The notes below the pieces were generated by a model, which saw only the letters and a program-made list of their open reading frames with translations, ran no database searches and was not told the origin of the DNA. 64,000 bases of DNA, from contig CBDFNQ010000026.1 in assembly GCA_965250225.1 (NCBI GenBank), positions 1 through 64,000 on the forward strand. Reading direction: 5' to 3'. Within the stretch, counting starts at the first letter, position 1, and each line of letters starts with the position of its first letter. This document shows, piece by piece, positions 19,952 through 29,771 of the stretch. Made by a program: the position numbers and the translations under genes. This DNA comes from CBDEUK01 sp965250225. GTDB lineage: Bacteria; Pseudomonadota; Gammaproteobacteria; Eutrophobiales; Eutrophobiaceae.

Positions 19952-20647
19952 CTATTTTTTTGTATTAAAGATAATCGTAAGAGATGCAAACTGGCTTGCT
20001 ATATACAATAAAAGAGCATAAATAAAAAGCACAATACCAAGCATCTCCAGAAGTTCTTCGACAGTATATAAAATTGAATAAACAAGATTTTGTCTTCCGT
20101 ATAATTCAGTTTGCCAACCACTCAGCGATTCAAAACCTATAGCGCCTGTCACAAAAATTACACCAGAAACAACAAACAGATTCCTGGTTTTTTTAGGAAG
20201 ACGCATTAAAAAATTAAAATATGTTATTACAAACACCAATAAGGCCATCGCATAGGGAATCACCCACGCAAAATATAATACTCCTGATGTATTGAGTGAT
20301 CCCCTAATGGGTGTTTCTAAACGTTCGTGAAGTGCTGTAGATTCATCTATGGCTAAAAAAATAAATATTATTGCCAGGCCTGCCCATGAATAATAAGAAG
20401 ATCCCTGTCTTTTTCGCATCGAAGCAATAAACGCAAGTAATACGCCGCAAAAAATTAAGGCAAATGACGAATATAGTGTTGGAATATTTTGTTCAAAATC
20501 AAAACTAAATAAAGGAACTAGCCCGTATACATAATCATGATCAAAATATAATCTGGACACTATTGTTAAAATATTCGCGCAAAGAAGAAATAAAATAAAA
20601 GCCAGTAATTTTTTTGCTACCTTTTTTGGTTGTATTTCAATATTCAA
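19952..20647 (-). CDS. Unknown multi-pass membrane protein
   Basis: 231 aa with about six hydrophobic segments (residues 12-32, 45-70, 83-101, 122-146, 156-175, 195-225). A cytoplasmic or loop segment contains IDESTALHERLETPIRG. I do not recognise a family. It is convergent with the methyltransferase gene (6-base gap), has no partner on its own strand, and marks the start of the accessory region. Confidence 0.7.
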   Translation of the reverse strand: MNIEIQPKKVAKKLLAFILFLLCANILTIVSRLYFDHDYVYGLVPLFSFDFEQNIPTLYSSFALIFCGVLLAFIASMRKRQGSSYYSWAGLAIIFIFLAIDESTALHERLETPIRGSLNTSGVLYFAWVIPYAMALLVFVITYFNFLMRLPKKTRNLFVVSGVIFVTGAIGFESLSGWQTELYGRQNLVYSILYTVEELLEMLGIVLFIYALLLYIASQFASLTIIFNTKK

Positions 20648-20715
20648 CAGAATCTCCTCTAAAATACTTAATGAAAGATCACGTTTTGAAATTATCCATA
20701 CAATTTATTTCTAAC

Positions 20716-21960
20716 TAGTCGCCCCTGAAGAGCACATAAATCATTAATAACAAAAAATAAATTTCTTAATAAAGGTAAAATAGTTTGCAAGAAAACAAGT
20801 CATAGCACTTAAAACCTTGCGAACTATGAAGCCAAAGACAGCTGATAATCACCCTGATTTATACCGCGCCCAGCTCTCTCAAATACTTAACATGTCACAT
20901 CCGTTGTGCCGTTTAGCCAAGGAAATCAATTGGTCACGCATTGAAGATAATCGACGTTGTTTACAGTATAGGCTGTGGTCACCCGGCATTACCGATCCGT
21001 TTATTGGCGAGCCTTCACTACTTGAAATATACCTTTGATGAAAGTGACGAAAGCGTTGTTGAGCGTTGGGTTGAAAACCCTTATTGGCAATATTTTTGTG
21101 GTTATGAGCAATTACAGCACGACCTGCCATTGCATCCAACAACGCTGGTTAAATGGCGAAACAGAGTGGGCGATAAGTTAGAGGCTTTACTTGAAGAGAT
21201 CCTTAATGTTGCGATGGAAACAAAGGCCCTTAAACCTCACACATTGAAGCATGTCAATGTGGATACCACCGTGCAAGAGAAAGCCATCGGCTTTCCCACC
21301 GATGCCAGGCTGTATCATAAAATGCGTGTCACGTTAGTGCGCGAAGCGCACAAACGTTCTATTTTAATTGAGCGCTCAACACGGTTATTAAAACAGCAAC
21401 GCCTTGATAAGAACAAACTCTATAGCATCCATGAGCCTGACGTTCGTTGCATTGCTAAAGGTAAAATACACAAGCGGTATGAGTTTGGAACAAAAGCATC
21501 GTCTCAGCCCAAAGTTTAGATAACCCATACGATGGTCATACACTCGAAAGTGCACTGAACCAGGTGAGTGAGTTAACCGGCATCACGCCACAAGATGCTT
21601 ACTGTGATATGGGTTACCGAGGTCATGGATTAAAAGGCGATACGAAAATTCACCTTGTGGGAAAGATACCCAAACGAGCGACAAGAAGTTTACGAAAGTG
21701 GATGAAGCGACGTGCGGCAATCGAGCCCATTATCGGTCATCTAAAATCAGACCATCGATTGAACAGAAATCACTTAAAAGGCAAAGCGGGAGACCGTGCT
21801 AATGTCGTATTAGCTGCCGCTGCATACAATATGGCTAAGCTACTGGCCTGGTTTTATTGGCTTCGATATTTTCAAGCTATCTTTCGTCGATTAAGTTTGA
21901 AAATAGCGGGAAATCAGAAAATAAACTTTTGTGTTTTTGCTTAATCTTCAGGGACGACTA
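20716..21960 (+). mobile_element. Degenerate IS5-like insertion sequence (copy 1)
   Basis: About 1.25 kb bounded by imperfect terminal inverted repeats: TAGTCGCCCCTGAAGA on the left (20716-20731) and its complement with one mismatch on the right (21945-21960). It carries a broken transposase. The right end truncates a LOG-family gene. Target duplication is unclear; CTA/CTAA sequences lie at both ends. Confidence 0.8.
20826..21944 (+). pseudogene. IS5-family transposase, broken
   Basis: Parts of a DDE transposase in several frames. The N-terminal segment has ADNHPDLYRAQLSQILNM; a frameshift near 20,955 leads into GHPALPIRLLASLHYLKYTF and VERWVENPYWQYFCGYE, then VDTTVQEKAIGFPTDARLYH (first Asp). 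About 50 residues are missing after 21,360, and there is a further deletion near 21,495. The last part keeps YCDMGYRGHG (second Asp) and RAAIEPIIGHLKSDHR (Glu). At least three lesions, so inactive. Confidence 0.88.
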
Positions 21961-21961
21961 A

Positions 21962-22120
21962 GTAAACCGCAGAGCTTTCTGTGAATTTCCAGTTGTCTCC
22001 ATGAAAGAATTTCTATTATTTCATCTAAAGTGCCGTAACCACCAGGCAAACTGATAAAACCATCGGACAAATCAAACATCATCGCCTTTCTTTCGTGCAT
22101 GGAAGAGACGATATGTGTTT
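21962..22120 (-). pseudogene. LOG-family nucleotide phosphoribohydrolase fragment
   Basis: On the minus strand an internal piece reads SMHERKAMMFDLSDGF and SLPGGYGTLDEIIEILSW, covering the PGGxGTxxE signature of the LOG / TIGR00730 family. These enzymes release the base from nucleoside monophosphates, for example AMP or cytokinin nucleotides. Both ends are lost: the C-terminal part is cut by the IS5-like element, the N-terminal part by the IS200-like element. About 53 codons remain. Confidence 0.85.
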
Positions 22121-22640
22121 TACTAAACCACTACCGGCTGATGCCGGTAGGTTTGTTTTCATGGGCTTCGATGTACTAAAATATAACGTCATTCGTAACG
22201 TTACCACTGGTCGTTGAGAAATATCCTCTGGCCCAAAATCGTTGGCCCCAGTAACATTGGCGTAACTCCGGGAATTCCATTTGCAATTTCCTTGATGACC
22301 GACCTTTCACTCGTCTCATGAAATCACTCACTGATATATTCGGCCGGATTGAAACAAACATATGGATATGGTCATTCGATAATACCCCTTTTATAATGGT
22401 TGCTCTCATTTCTGAACACACCTGACGAATAATCTCTCGGGCTCTTTCTCGTATTTCTCCTCTGAGTACTTTATAACGATATTTCGTTACCCAAACCAAA
22501 TGATAGCGATGAAAATACGCTGTGTACTTGCCTTTATCGTAGTTCATATATTATCCTCTATAAAAAATGGCCTTCGATAGAGGATAATTTATAGTTTGCG
22601 GCTAAAGCCTGTTCCGTCTGAAGACGGAGGCTTATACCTT
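22121..22640 (-). mobile_element. IS200/IS605-type insertion sequence
   Basis: About 0.5 kb. A TnpA gene on the minus strand is flanked by subterminal hairpins: CTACCGGC/GCCGGTAG at 22131-22150 and AAGCCT...AGGCTT with inner CCGTC/GACGG at 22605-22633. Such imperfect end hairpins are what Y1 transposases recognise. It sits between remnants of two genes that both lack their N-terminal coding parts. Exact ends are not certain. Confidence 0.75.
22176..22547 (-). CDS. tnpA: IS200-like Y1 transposase TnpA, truncated at the C-terminus
   Basis: 123 aa. The HUH motif is NDHIHMFVS and the catalytic tyrosine is in ARGYFSTTSGNVT. The protein stops at TAG after NDVIF where relatives have Gln followed by the last helix; translation past the stop gives YIEAHENKP, so this is a CAG-to-TAG change that removes about a dozen residues. 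The catalytic residues remain, but activity is doubtful. Confidence 0.88.
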   Translation of the reverse strand: MNYDKGKYTAYFHRYHLVWVTKYRYKVLRGEIRERAREIIRQVCSEMRATIIKGVLSNDHIHMFVSIRPNISVSDFMRRVKGRSSRKLQMEFPELRQCYWGQRFWARGYFSTTSGNVTNDVIF

Positions 22641-22654
22641 ACCGTTGAAAGTTA

Positions 22655-23184
22655 ATATATGGAGTGGGGCTTGATTCTTCTGAAGTAGGTCACCCGCCGG
22701 AAAATTTAAAAATATATTTGATAACTCACGGGCTGAGGGATTTATTACGGTTGCTCATGCTGGAGAAGAGGGATCACCCGAATATATCTGGAGTGCATTG
22801 GATTTATTAAGAGTATCACGTATCGATCATGATGTTCGTTGTGTCGAAGATGAAAAATTAATTCAGAGTTTAATTGAAGAACAGATACCGTTAACTGTTT
22901 GTCCGCATTCAAATGTAAAGCTATGTGTTTATGAGCGTATGGAAGATCATAATCTAAATCAACTGCTGGATTTAGGTTTATGTGCGACTGTTAACTCAGA
23001 TGATCCTGCTTATTTTGGCGGCTATATGAATGAGAATTATCAATCTATTTATACCGCACTCAAGCTCAGTAATGATGATGTTTACTCACTAGCAAAAAAC
23101 GGTATAACGGCTTCGTTTGCCAGTGAGGCGCTAAAACAGGACTTATTTAAAGAATTAAATGACTATATGAATCATCTCCATTAA
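22655..23184 (+). pseudogene. Adenine deaminase, C-terminal half
   Basis: The second half of an adenosine/adenine deaminase family protein. It contains GLDSSEVGHPP, then after a one-base frameshift near 22,706 VAHAGEEGSPEYIW, RIDHDVRC, PLTVCPHSNVKLCVY and VNSDDPAYFGGY. The HAGE, S-N and SDDPA elements are zinc/catalytic motifs. The VCPxSNxKLCV and DDPAYFGGY forms are typical of bacterial Aah1-type adenine deaminases rather than Add. About 170 N-terminal residues are missing, lost at the IS200-like element. Confidence 0.87.
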
Positions 23185-23207
23185 AAAATGAGAGGTTTTA
23201 GTTTTAA

Positions 23208-24234
23208 ATGAATAATAAATTATCGTTACCACCCAATTTTAGTTTTAGTGAAAACGATTGGCATGTGCTCGCTTCATTCTGGCATCCAATTGTATTTAGC
23301 CATGATGTCATGGATAAACCCATAGAGAGAATTCTGCTTGATCAACGATTGGTATTATACTTAACTGATAAAGGTATCAGCATTGCAAAAAATTTATGTC
23401 CCCATCATGGTACAACACTGAGTCTGGGATGGATGGAAGATAATCAGATCGTTTGTCCATATCATGGCTTACATTACGATAGAACGGGCAAGTGCACATT
23501 AATCCCTGCCGCAGGCCCGGATGCAAAAATACCAGAAAGTTTAAAATTAGAAACCTATCCTGTTGTTGAACGTTACGGCATTATTTGGACTTGTCTGAAA
23601 CCTGAAGAAGCAAAGTTTCCGATCCCTGAATGGGATGCCATGGAAAATTCTTCATTACAGAAATATAAAAATGGAGACTGTATGGAATGCTTCAGCATCA
23701 AGACATGCTGAAAACTTTAATGATATCGCTCACTTTTCGTGGATACATGCGGGAACATTTGGAAATAGAAGCAAACCTTTAGTAAATAAGGATAAAATTA
23801 CTGAGACCGAATATGGTTTGAGTCGTACAGTAAAAGTAAACCAATTAGACAGGGATACATTTAGTGGTGAGGAGAAAAATGTAGTGTGCGATTATTATTA
23901 TCATTACACCTTTCCTTTTTCTTCAACGCTCATTACTAAAATACCTGATGGCAGGACTGAGTAGATATACGATGCGGTATGCCCTGTATCAACAAAAAAA
24001 TCATGGGTAGTAATATTAAAGGCACGAAATTATGATCTTGATCAAGCTACCGATGAATATATTCAGTTTCAGGAGGTAATCAATGAAGAAGATAGAGCTA
24101 CTGTTGAAGATCAACATCCAGAACATGTCCCATTAAATATAGCCGATGAATATCATGTTTTAACGGATGCATGATCCATTGCTTACCGACGTAAATGGAA
24201 AGAGCTTGGCCTGCAAGGTTCCATGGCAAGTTGA
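23208..24234 (+). pseudogene. Rieske non-haem iron oxygenase A (HpxD/NdmA-like), broken
   Basis: Residues 1-160 read in one frame: WHVLASFWHPIVFSHDVMD, then the Rieske [2Fe-2S] ligands CPHHG and CPYHGLHYD. A frameshift near 23,690 leads to HAENFNDIAHFSWIHAGTFG, which holds the mononuclear iron motif. In-frame stops follow at 23962-23964 (TAG) and near 24,173 (TGA); the frame then continues with SIAYRRKWKEL, the usual end of these proteins. The order of motifs resembles caffeine demethylase NdmA and hypoxanthine oxygenase HpxD. Inactive as it stands. Confidence 0.88.
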
Positions 24235-24258
24235 AAAAATATACAGAAATATATAACG

Positions 24259-24741
24259 ATGGAATCATTATCTGATATTGAATATTTAATGCATGCCTGT
24301 GAAATTTCAGAGCAATCTCGTAAAAATGGCAATCATCCTTTTGGTGCAATACTTGTAGATGCAAGAGGCAATGTTTTGCTCGAAGCAGAAAACACATGTG
24401 AATCAGAGCATGATGCAACGGGACATGCCGAAACCAATTTAATGAGAATGGCGTCAATTAAATATGACAGAGTGTTGCTTCAAGATTGCACGATGTATAC
24501 AACTGTAGAACCGTGTGTAATGTGTGCTGGCGCATTGTATTGGGCAGGATTGAATGCCTGTGTGTATGGTGTGGCAGAAATGACACTCTTATCTCTTACT
24601 GGTAATCATTCTGAAAATCCTACCTTTAATCTTAATTGTCGAACCGTGTTTAAAGCAGGACAAAGAGATATTGAAGTTCGAGGACCATTTCCAGAAATTG
24701 AAGAAGAGATTATAAAAGTCCACGACGGTTTTTGGGATTAG
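24259..24741 (+). CDS. Nucleoside/guanine deaminase (CDA family)
   Basis: 160 aa, intact. Zinc motifs are HAETN (His and catalytic Glu) and EPCVMCAGALYWAG (PCxxC). NHPFGAILVD near the N-terminus and VHDGFW at the C-terminus match bacterial nucleoside deaminases related to guanine deaminase GuaD, rather than TadA. Likely reaction: guanine or a guanosine-type substrate to xanthine or the matching nucleoside, which is inferred. It lies 24 bases after oxygenase A on the same strand. Confidence 0.85.
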   Translation: MESLSDIEYLMHACEISEQSRKNGNHPFGAILVDARGNVLLEAENTCESEHDATGHAETNLMRMASIKYDRVLLQDCTMYTTVEPCVMCAGALYWAGLNACVYGVAEMTLLSLTGNHSENPTFNLNCRTVFKAGQRDIEVRGPFPEIEEEIIKVHDGFWD

Positions 24742-24769
24742 AACTAATTAATAAAGTCGTTAAATAAAT

Positions 24770-25615
24770 TCAACGCCTATATGGCCCTAGGTTTTTAATA
24801 GATACATTATCCTTAATAGTACTTGGCTCTCTATACCAGTTACGTTGGCGTAATTCTTTCGGGGAATGATTATAAAAAATTATAATATAGCGTAAAAAAT
24901 GATAAGGATTTTTAAAACCACACCTATCTGATATTTCAGAGACGCGTAAATTAGATTTTGTTAACAGATGTGCACCATTTTCTATTCTTACTTTCCACAA
25001 GTATTGTGTAGGAGTGCATCGAAGATGTTTTTTATAGAGGATAGAAAGGTGCTGTTTACTAATACCTGCATTTTTCGCAACCTCATCAAGGTCAATATAT
25101 TTGACGTAGTTTTCGTCAATGTATTTTTTTACATAGAGTACTCTTGTAGGCAAAGGAGAATCTTTTCCCAGTAAATTAGATTGATAAAAATATTCATGAA
25201 AAACGGCAGTGCCAACTGATTGTATTAACAATTCATAGTTATAACTTTCACCATGCTCAAGATTAACGCCCATTTTAAGTAATGTGTTCAAACGATCTGA
25301 ACAAGGAAGAGTATAAGGTGGTGATTTTATTTGTTTAAGCATGGCTTGTGATGCTAATAATTCACCCGTTTCACACCAGACGATATGCGAAGACTTCGAG
25401 CGAGGAAATACTAAGGTAATCATATTTTCACTATAAATAAGACTTGCCTCATTTTCTTTTATTTCATAATTTAATTCATCCGCAACGACATTAACGATGC
25501 CTTTATATACGACTATTAAATTAAGATATGTTTCGTGCAATGATCCAAATTGCCCTCCATTTTCATAAAAGGACTCACCGAAAATAAAATGTTGTTTATC
25601 CGTAAATATTATCAT
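24770..25615 (-). CDS. AraC family transcriptional regulator
   Basis: 281 aa, intact. The N-terminal 165 residues form a cupin-like ligand domain. The C-terminal AraC DNA-binding domain has two helix-turn-helices: YIDLDEVAKNAGISKQHLS and LRVSEISDRCGFKNPYHFLR. It is divergent from oxygenase B (187-bp gap) and convergent with the deaminase gene, so it probably controls this cluster. The ligand is unknown; a purine is a guess from the neighbours. Confidence 0.9.
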   Translation of the reverse strand: MIIFTDKQHFIFGESFYENGGQFGSLHETYLNLIVVYKGIVNVVADELNYEIKENEASLIYSENMITLVFPRSKSSHIVWCETGELLASQAMLKQIKSPPYTLPCSDRLNTLLKMGVNLEHGESYNYELLIQSVGTAVFHEYFYQSNLLGKDSPLPTRVLYVKKYIDENYVKYIDLDEVAKNAGISKQHLSILYKKHLRCTPTQYLWKVRIENGAHLLTKSNLRVSEISDRCGFKNPYHFLRYIIIFYNHSPKELRQRNWYREPSTIKDNVSIKNLGPYRR

Positions 25616-25802
25616 CAGATATATTTTTGTTCACATCAGGTATTCTGCTCAAATGCTTCTGGATATAATATTATCAATTCGACCATAACTAATATAGAAA
25701 AAATAAACTTATTTACTAAATTAAGCGTGTAAATAGTAAAGGTTATCAAAAATTAAAAATATTCATTATAGATAGTTTTTAATATAAGAGGAGAATATTA
25801 TT

Positions 25803-26898
25803 ATGTACCAAAGTACTGACCATCAGGTTAAAATTGATTATCCGCGTAATAGTTCTATAACTGAAAGTAATTGGCATATCCTTGCCTCATTTTGGCACCC
25901 AGTTGCTTTTTCTCATGAAGTTACAGATGAACCATTTGCAAGCAAATTATTGGATATTGAATTAATGGTATACAGAACAAATCAAGGAGTAACAGTTGCT
26001 CGTGATCTGTGTATACATTGCGGCGCTAAATTAGGCTTGGGTTGGATTGATGAACAAAAAGACAATATTGTATGTCCGTTTCATGGTCTTCATTATAACC
26101 AAGAAGGCAAATGTACCAAGATTCCTGCACTACAAGATCAGTCAAAAACGATTCCATCCAAAATGTGTCTCATAAATTATCAGGCAGTTGAACAGTATGG
26201 AATTATTTGGGCATGTCTTAACCCTGAAGCCTCACGCCCTTTACCCGAATGGGAATTACTTGAAAACCATGGAGATGACTGGATTCATTTTCCAATTCCG
26301 AAAGGAAATTGGAAGGCATCTGAGTCGTCATGTGAAAATTTTAATGACATTCCTCACCTTTCTTGGGTACATATGAAAACCTTTGGTAGTCGGAATAGGC
26401 CCGAGGTGCCTGACTATAAATTAGAACATACAGATTATGGTTTACATATGGAATTTCCCTATATTGAAGTAGAGCGAGGTTTTAATGATGAAGAAGGAGA
26501 GAGAAAGAGAGGTCTTTTATGTTCATGATCTCACTTATCCTTTTGCGATAGATCTACGTGTAGATTATAAGAGTGATGATGGTTCTGTTATGACTAGTCA
26601 TTTCTACGATATTGGTTCTCCAATATCCGCTACAGAAACTGCGATATACCAAATTACAGCAACTAATATTCCAGGTGCAACGGCAGAAGACTATGCTGAA
26701 TACCAAATAGTAACGAACAGTGAAGATGTTACAGTTGTCGAGAGTCAAAAACCCGAAGAAGTACCATTGAATATGGCAGAGGAAATTCATATACCTGCGG
26801 ACAAATTTTCCGTTCAATACAGAAATGATTTGATTGAAATATTTGGACTGGGTTCGCCTTCAATGATATCCTCAGTGATTAATTATTTTAATCACTGA
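25803..26898 (+). pseudogene. Rieske non-haem iron oxygenase B (HpxD/NdmA-like), one frameshift
   Basis: A near-complete oxygenase, paralogue of oxygenase A (WHILASFWHPVAFSHEV). Rieske ligands: the first pair reads CIHCG where CxHxG is usual (C-I-H), the second CPFHGLHYN. The iron-site motif is ENFNDIPHLSWVHMKTFGSR. A single frameshift near 26,505 in a purine-rich run breaks the frame; the second part starts EVFYVHDLTYPFAIDL and ends with IPADKFSVQYRNDLIEIFG. One base change would restore about 365 residues. A good ribosome site (GAGGAG) precedes the ATG. Confidence 0.9.
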
Positions 26899-26900
26899 GG
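26870..26900. repeat. Perfect 13-bp palindrome at the end of oxygenase B
   Basis: CCTCAGTGATTAA (26870-26882), a 5-base loop, then its exact complement (26888-26900). It spans the stop of oxygenase B. No U-tract follows on the plus strand. It may be a transcript-end hairpin or the end of a small mobile element. Confidence 0.75.
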
Positions 26901-26949
26901 GTGTATTCCCCGTGGTTTGCCACGATTGAATAATTAAACTTCAGTGCAA

Positions 26950-26985
26950 TACCCCGTCAGATTGCTGCGGGGTAGTTTATTTTTC
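26950..26985 (+). terminator. Hairpin with T-rich tail downstream of oxygenase B
   Basis: TACCCCG pairs with CGGGGTA around a CAG/CTG inner stem, followed by GTTTATTTTT. It could be a factor-independent terminator for the oxygenase transcript. Confidence 0.55.
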
Positions 26986-27050
26986 CTTATTTATAATTTA
27001 TACAATGATATAATGTGTTAATCATAAAATCTAAATCATGAAATAAGAAT

Positions 27051-27871
27051 ATGGTATCAGAAGAAGTATTTCTTTCTCCACTGGGTAAAAAAGTTACATA
27101 TGTTAGTCAGTATGATTCATCACTTTTATGTGCAATACCAAGAGAAAATACATGGAAAAAATATGGTTATAAAAAATCGCCTTATATCGGTTGCGATATC
27201 TGGAATGCTTATGAACTTTCTTGGTTAAATAAAAATGGTCTGCCCATTGTTGTTGTTGCAGAAATTCGGATCCCGCTTAAATCTACTAACCTGATTGAAT
27301 CCAAGTCATTCAAGCTTTATTTAAATTCTTTCACGCAGACAAGATTTAATAATGTTGAAGAGGTAAGTGATTTATTGGAAACGGATTTATCTGCTTGCGC
27401 AAGCGAACCTGTCAGCGTCAAATTTTCTCCTGTATCGGATAAAAATTATTCAATTGAAAACTTTAAAGGATTTTGTCTGGATCACCTAGATGTCAGCATT
27501 GAAAAATATAGTCGTGATGCAAGCCTCCTTCAGGTAATAGAAGGCTCTGTTACTAATGTAAAACTATATTCTCATTTGTTGAAAACTAATTGTCCTTTAA
27601 CAAAACAACCTGATTAGGGGAGCATCTATATAGAATATTCTGGGAAGACAATTGAACGTGCCAGTTTACTAAAATATATTGTTTCTTATCGTAAACACGG
27701 TGACTTTCATGAACAATGCACTGAAAATATCTTTTTGGATATTTTGCAGCAATGTAAACCAGAAGAATTAACTGTATACACTAGGTACCTGAGACGAGGG
27801 GGCTGGATATTAATCCATTCCGAAGTACCAATAATGAAACTCCTGAAAATATAAGATTATTCAGACAATAG
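27051..27871 (+). pseudogene. queF: NADPH-dependent preQ0 reductase QueF, broken
   Basis: The long bimodular form of QueF, which reduces 7-cyano-7-deazaguanine to preQ1 in queuosine synthesis. Diagnostic parts: YDASLL-like YDSSLLCAIPRE, DIWNAYELSWLN, NLIESKSFKLYLNSFTQTRF and the catalytic Cys region HLLKTNCPLTKQPD. The Trp codon expected after QPD is TAG at residue 189. Past it the frame continues with YRKHGDFHEQC and TRYLRRGG, then one extra base disrupts the end, which otherwise reads LDINPFRSTN ... LFRQ. Two lesions. Confidence 0.92.
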
Positions 27872-27887
27872 AAGGATAATATATTTT

Positions 27888-28750
27888 ATGAATTATATAA
27901 CTGTAGTGAGGCGGGTATGTATATCGCTGTTTATGTTTACTTTTTGCTCAAATTGCCATGCTTTTTTTAAAGATTTAGATGTTTGGGAAGAAGGGAATCA
28001 ATATGTTAAGTTGGTTGCTTTGGATGTTGTTCGTTCAGCAAGAAATGATCATCCTACTGAAATAGATTCAAAAGCACTTGCCATTGCATTTCAACACCTA
28101 AAAGCTAAGGGTGATAATAATAACTACCGTATTATTTTCTCGAAAGGCCAATCTGAACAATTAGCAGTACATATTCAAGAAGGATTGAATACTGCGAACA
28201 GTAAGCTGGATCTTGTTTTTGTCTTAGATGATAAAATTAATAAAGGAAAATTTATTACCGGTAGAGGTATTTTATATTGGTGGGCGTCTAAACCTAATCT
28301 TGGGAGAGCGAGCTGGTGAACCTGGTTTACGTGCCAGAACAGCTTCTAATTTTTTCAATATAGTTGATGCGTCTGGAATCAAATATAATGCAGATCGTAA
28401 TGACTGGTTGCAATTACACTATGAACAGATCGCTAACAATATAGAAATAGAAGCATTAAAGGCTGTTACACAAAACACACCCACTAAAGCTAAACTTTCG
28501 AAAGAAAAATCTTCTCAGAAAGAAAGCAATCCTATTGATAAGAACAATTCTGAGGAAGCACGCCAGGCTCGTGAATTGAGGTTAGAAAATGCACGTTTAA
28601 AGAAAAAATTACGTGAACAAAAAAATAATTGGTGCGTCAGAATTAACGATGGAAGAACGTCTAGTAAGATTAAAAAATCTTTATGATAAGAAATTAATCT
28701 CTTTAGAAAAATATGATGCTAAACGTACTTCAATTCTTGAGGGTCTATGA
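27888..28750 (+). pseudogene. Exported protein with C-terminal SHOCT-like domain, broken
   Basis: An N-terminal signal-like segment (CISLFMFTFCSNCHA) precedes an unrecognised domain. One frameshift near 28,270 leads into GGRLNLILGERAGEPGLRAR; a coiled-coil segment rich in Arg, Glu and Lys follows (about 28,540-28,620). A second shift near 28,630 leads to MEERLVRLKNLYDKKLISLE and YDAKRTSIL, which fits the SHOCT motif. The function is unknown. It follows queF by 16 bases. Confidence 0.65.
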
Positions 28751-28801
28751 TTTCTTTCACATGTTATTATTATGTGATTTAGATTGGTTATAAGAAAATT
28801 A

Positions 28802-29771
28802 CTAGAGATCTAATATAATAGTATCAGATAAAGCGCGTGAGCAGCAGGGCGTCATTTTATTGTTTGCTTCTTTTTCAGCATCGGTCATGTATAAATCTCG
28901 ATGATCAGGAGTACCCTTCAATCACATTAGTCATTACAAGTGCCGCATATGCCTTGTTCGCATGAGACCGGGATGTCGATATCATCCTCGCGCAACACCT
29001 CTATTATCGTTTTGTCAGCGGGAACATTATATTCTTTACCCGTACTTGCAATTTGTACAGTAAATCCTTCATCGTCATCATGTCCTGCTTTTGGATCGGC
29101 AGAAAAATATTCACGATGTATTGCTGTAAACTGGCCAAGTTTTTTCTGCATTCTGTATTACGGCATCCATAAAACCTGTCGGACCACATACATACAGATT
29201 AGTCCCTTCTTTATAATCTTTTAATTCACCCGGTATATCGAATAATTGTTCTTTAGCACCGTCATCAAAATGAAACGAAACACGATCTGCATATGGTGAA
29301 TTGGAAAAGAAATCATGGAAGACCATTGCGTTCCTGACTTCGAGCGCAATAGTGCATTTTAAAATTGGCATTTAGATCATGTAAACGTTGTGCCATACAC
29401 ATAATTGGAGTAACGCCTATACCTCCAGCTAATAACAATGAAGATTTTGCATTTTCAATTAAATGGAAGCAATTTCTCGGTGAGCTAATCTGAATTTCAT
29501 CCCCCTCATTTACTTCATCATGCATGGCAATCGAACCGCCCTTACTTTCAGGTGTTCGTAAAACACCTAAACAATAACGCTCACGTTCTTTGGGAGAATT
29601 ATATAAAGAATATTGTCTTAGAATATTACCATTTAAATGCACATCAATATGAGGAACCTGCAGTAAATGGAGGTAATATGCTTCCGTCTGTTGAAACTAA
29701 TTCAAATGAAGCGACATCCAATGCTTCAGTATTTTTTTTCTGTACTCTAACTGAGAGAGGTTTGAACTCAT
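28802..29771 (-). pseudogene. Phthalate-dioxygenase-type reductase (HpxE/VanB-like), broken
   Basis: The electron-transfer partner expected for two-component Rieske oxygenases. FMN-binding: RQYSLYNSP. NAD-binding: LLLAGGIGVTPIMCMAQRL and YVCGPTGFMDAVI. Plant-type [2Fe-2S] domain: VSCEQGICGTC, then the fourth Cys region after a frameshift. Lesions: a shift near 29,660 after the start, one near 29,330, one near 29,150 and one after ICGTC; beyond it the frame reads VIEGTPDHRDLYMTDAEKEA and stops at 28,802. Probably served both oxygenases. Confidence 0.87.

Noticed and set aside
21962..22120. LOG gene as evidence of cytokinin production for plant interaction.
   Set aside because: LOG-family proteins are widespread nucleotide phosphoribohydrolases, and this copy is only a fragment.
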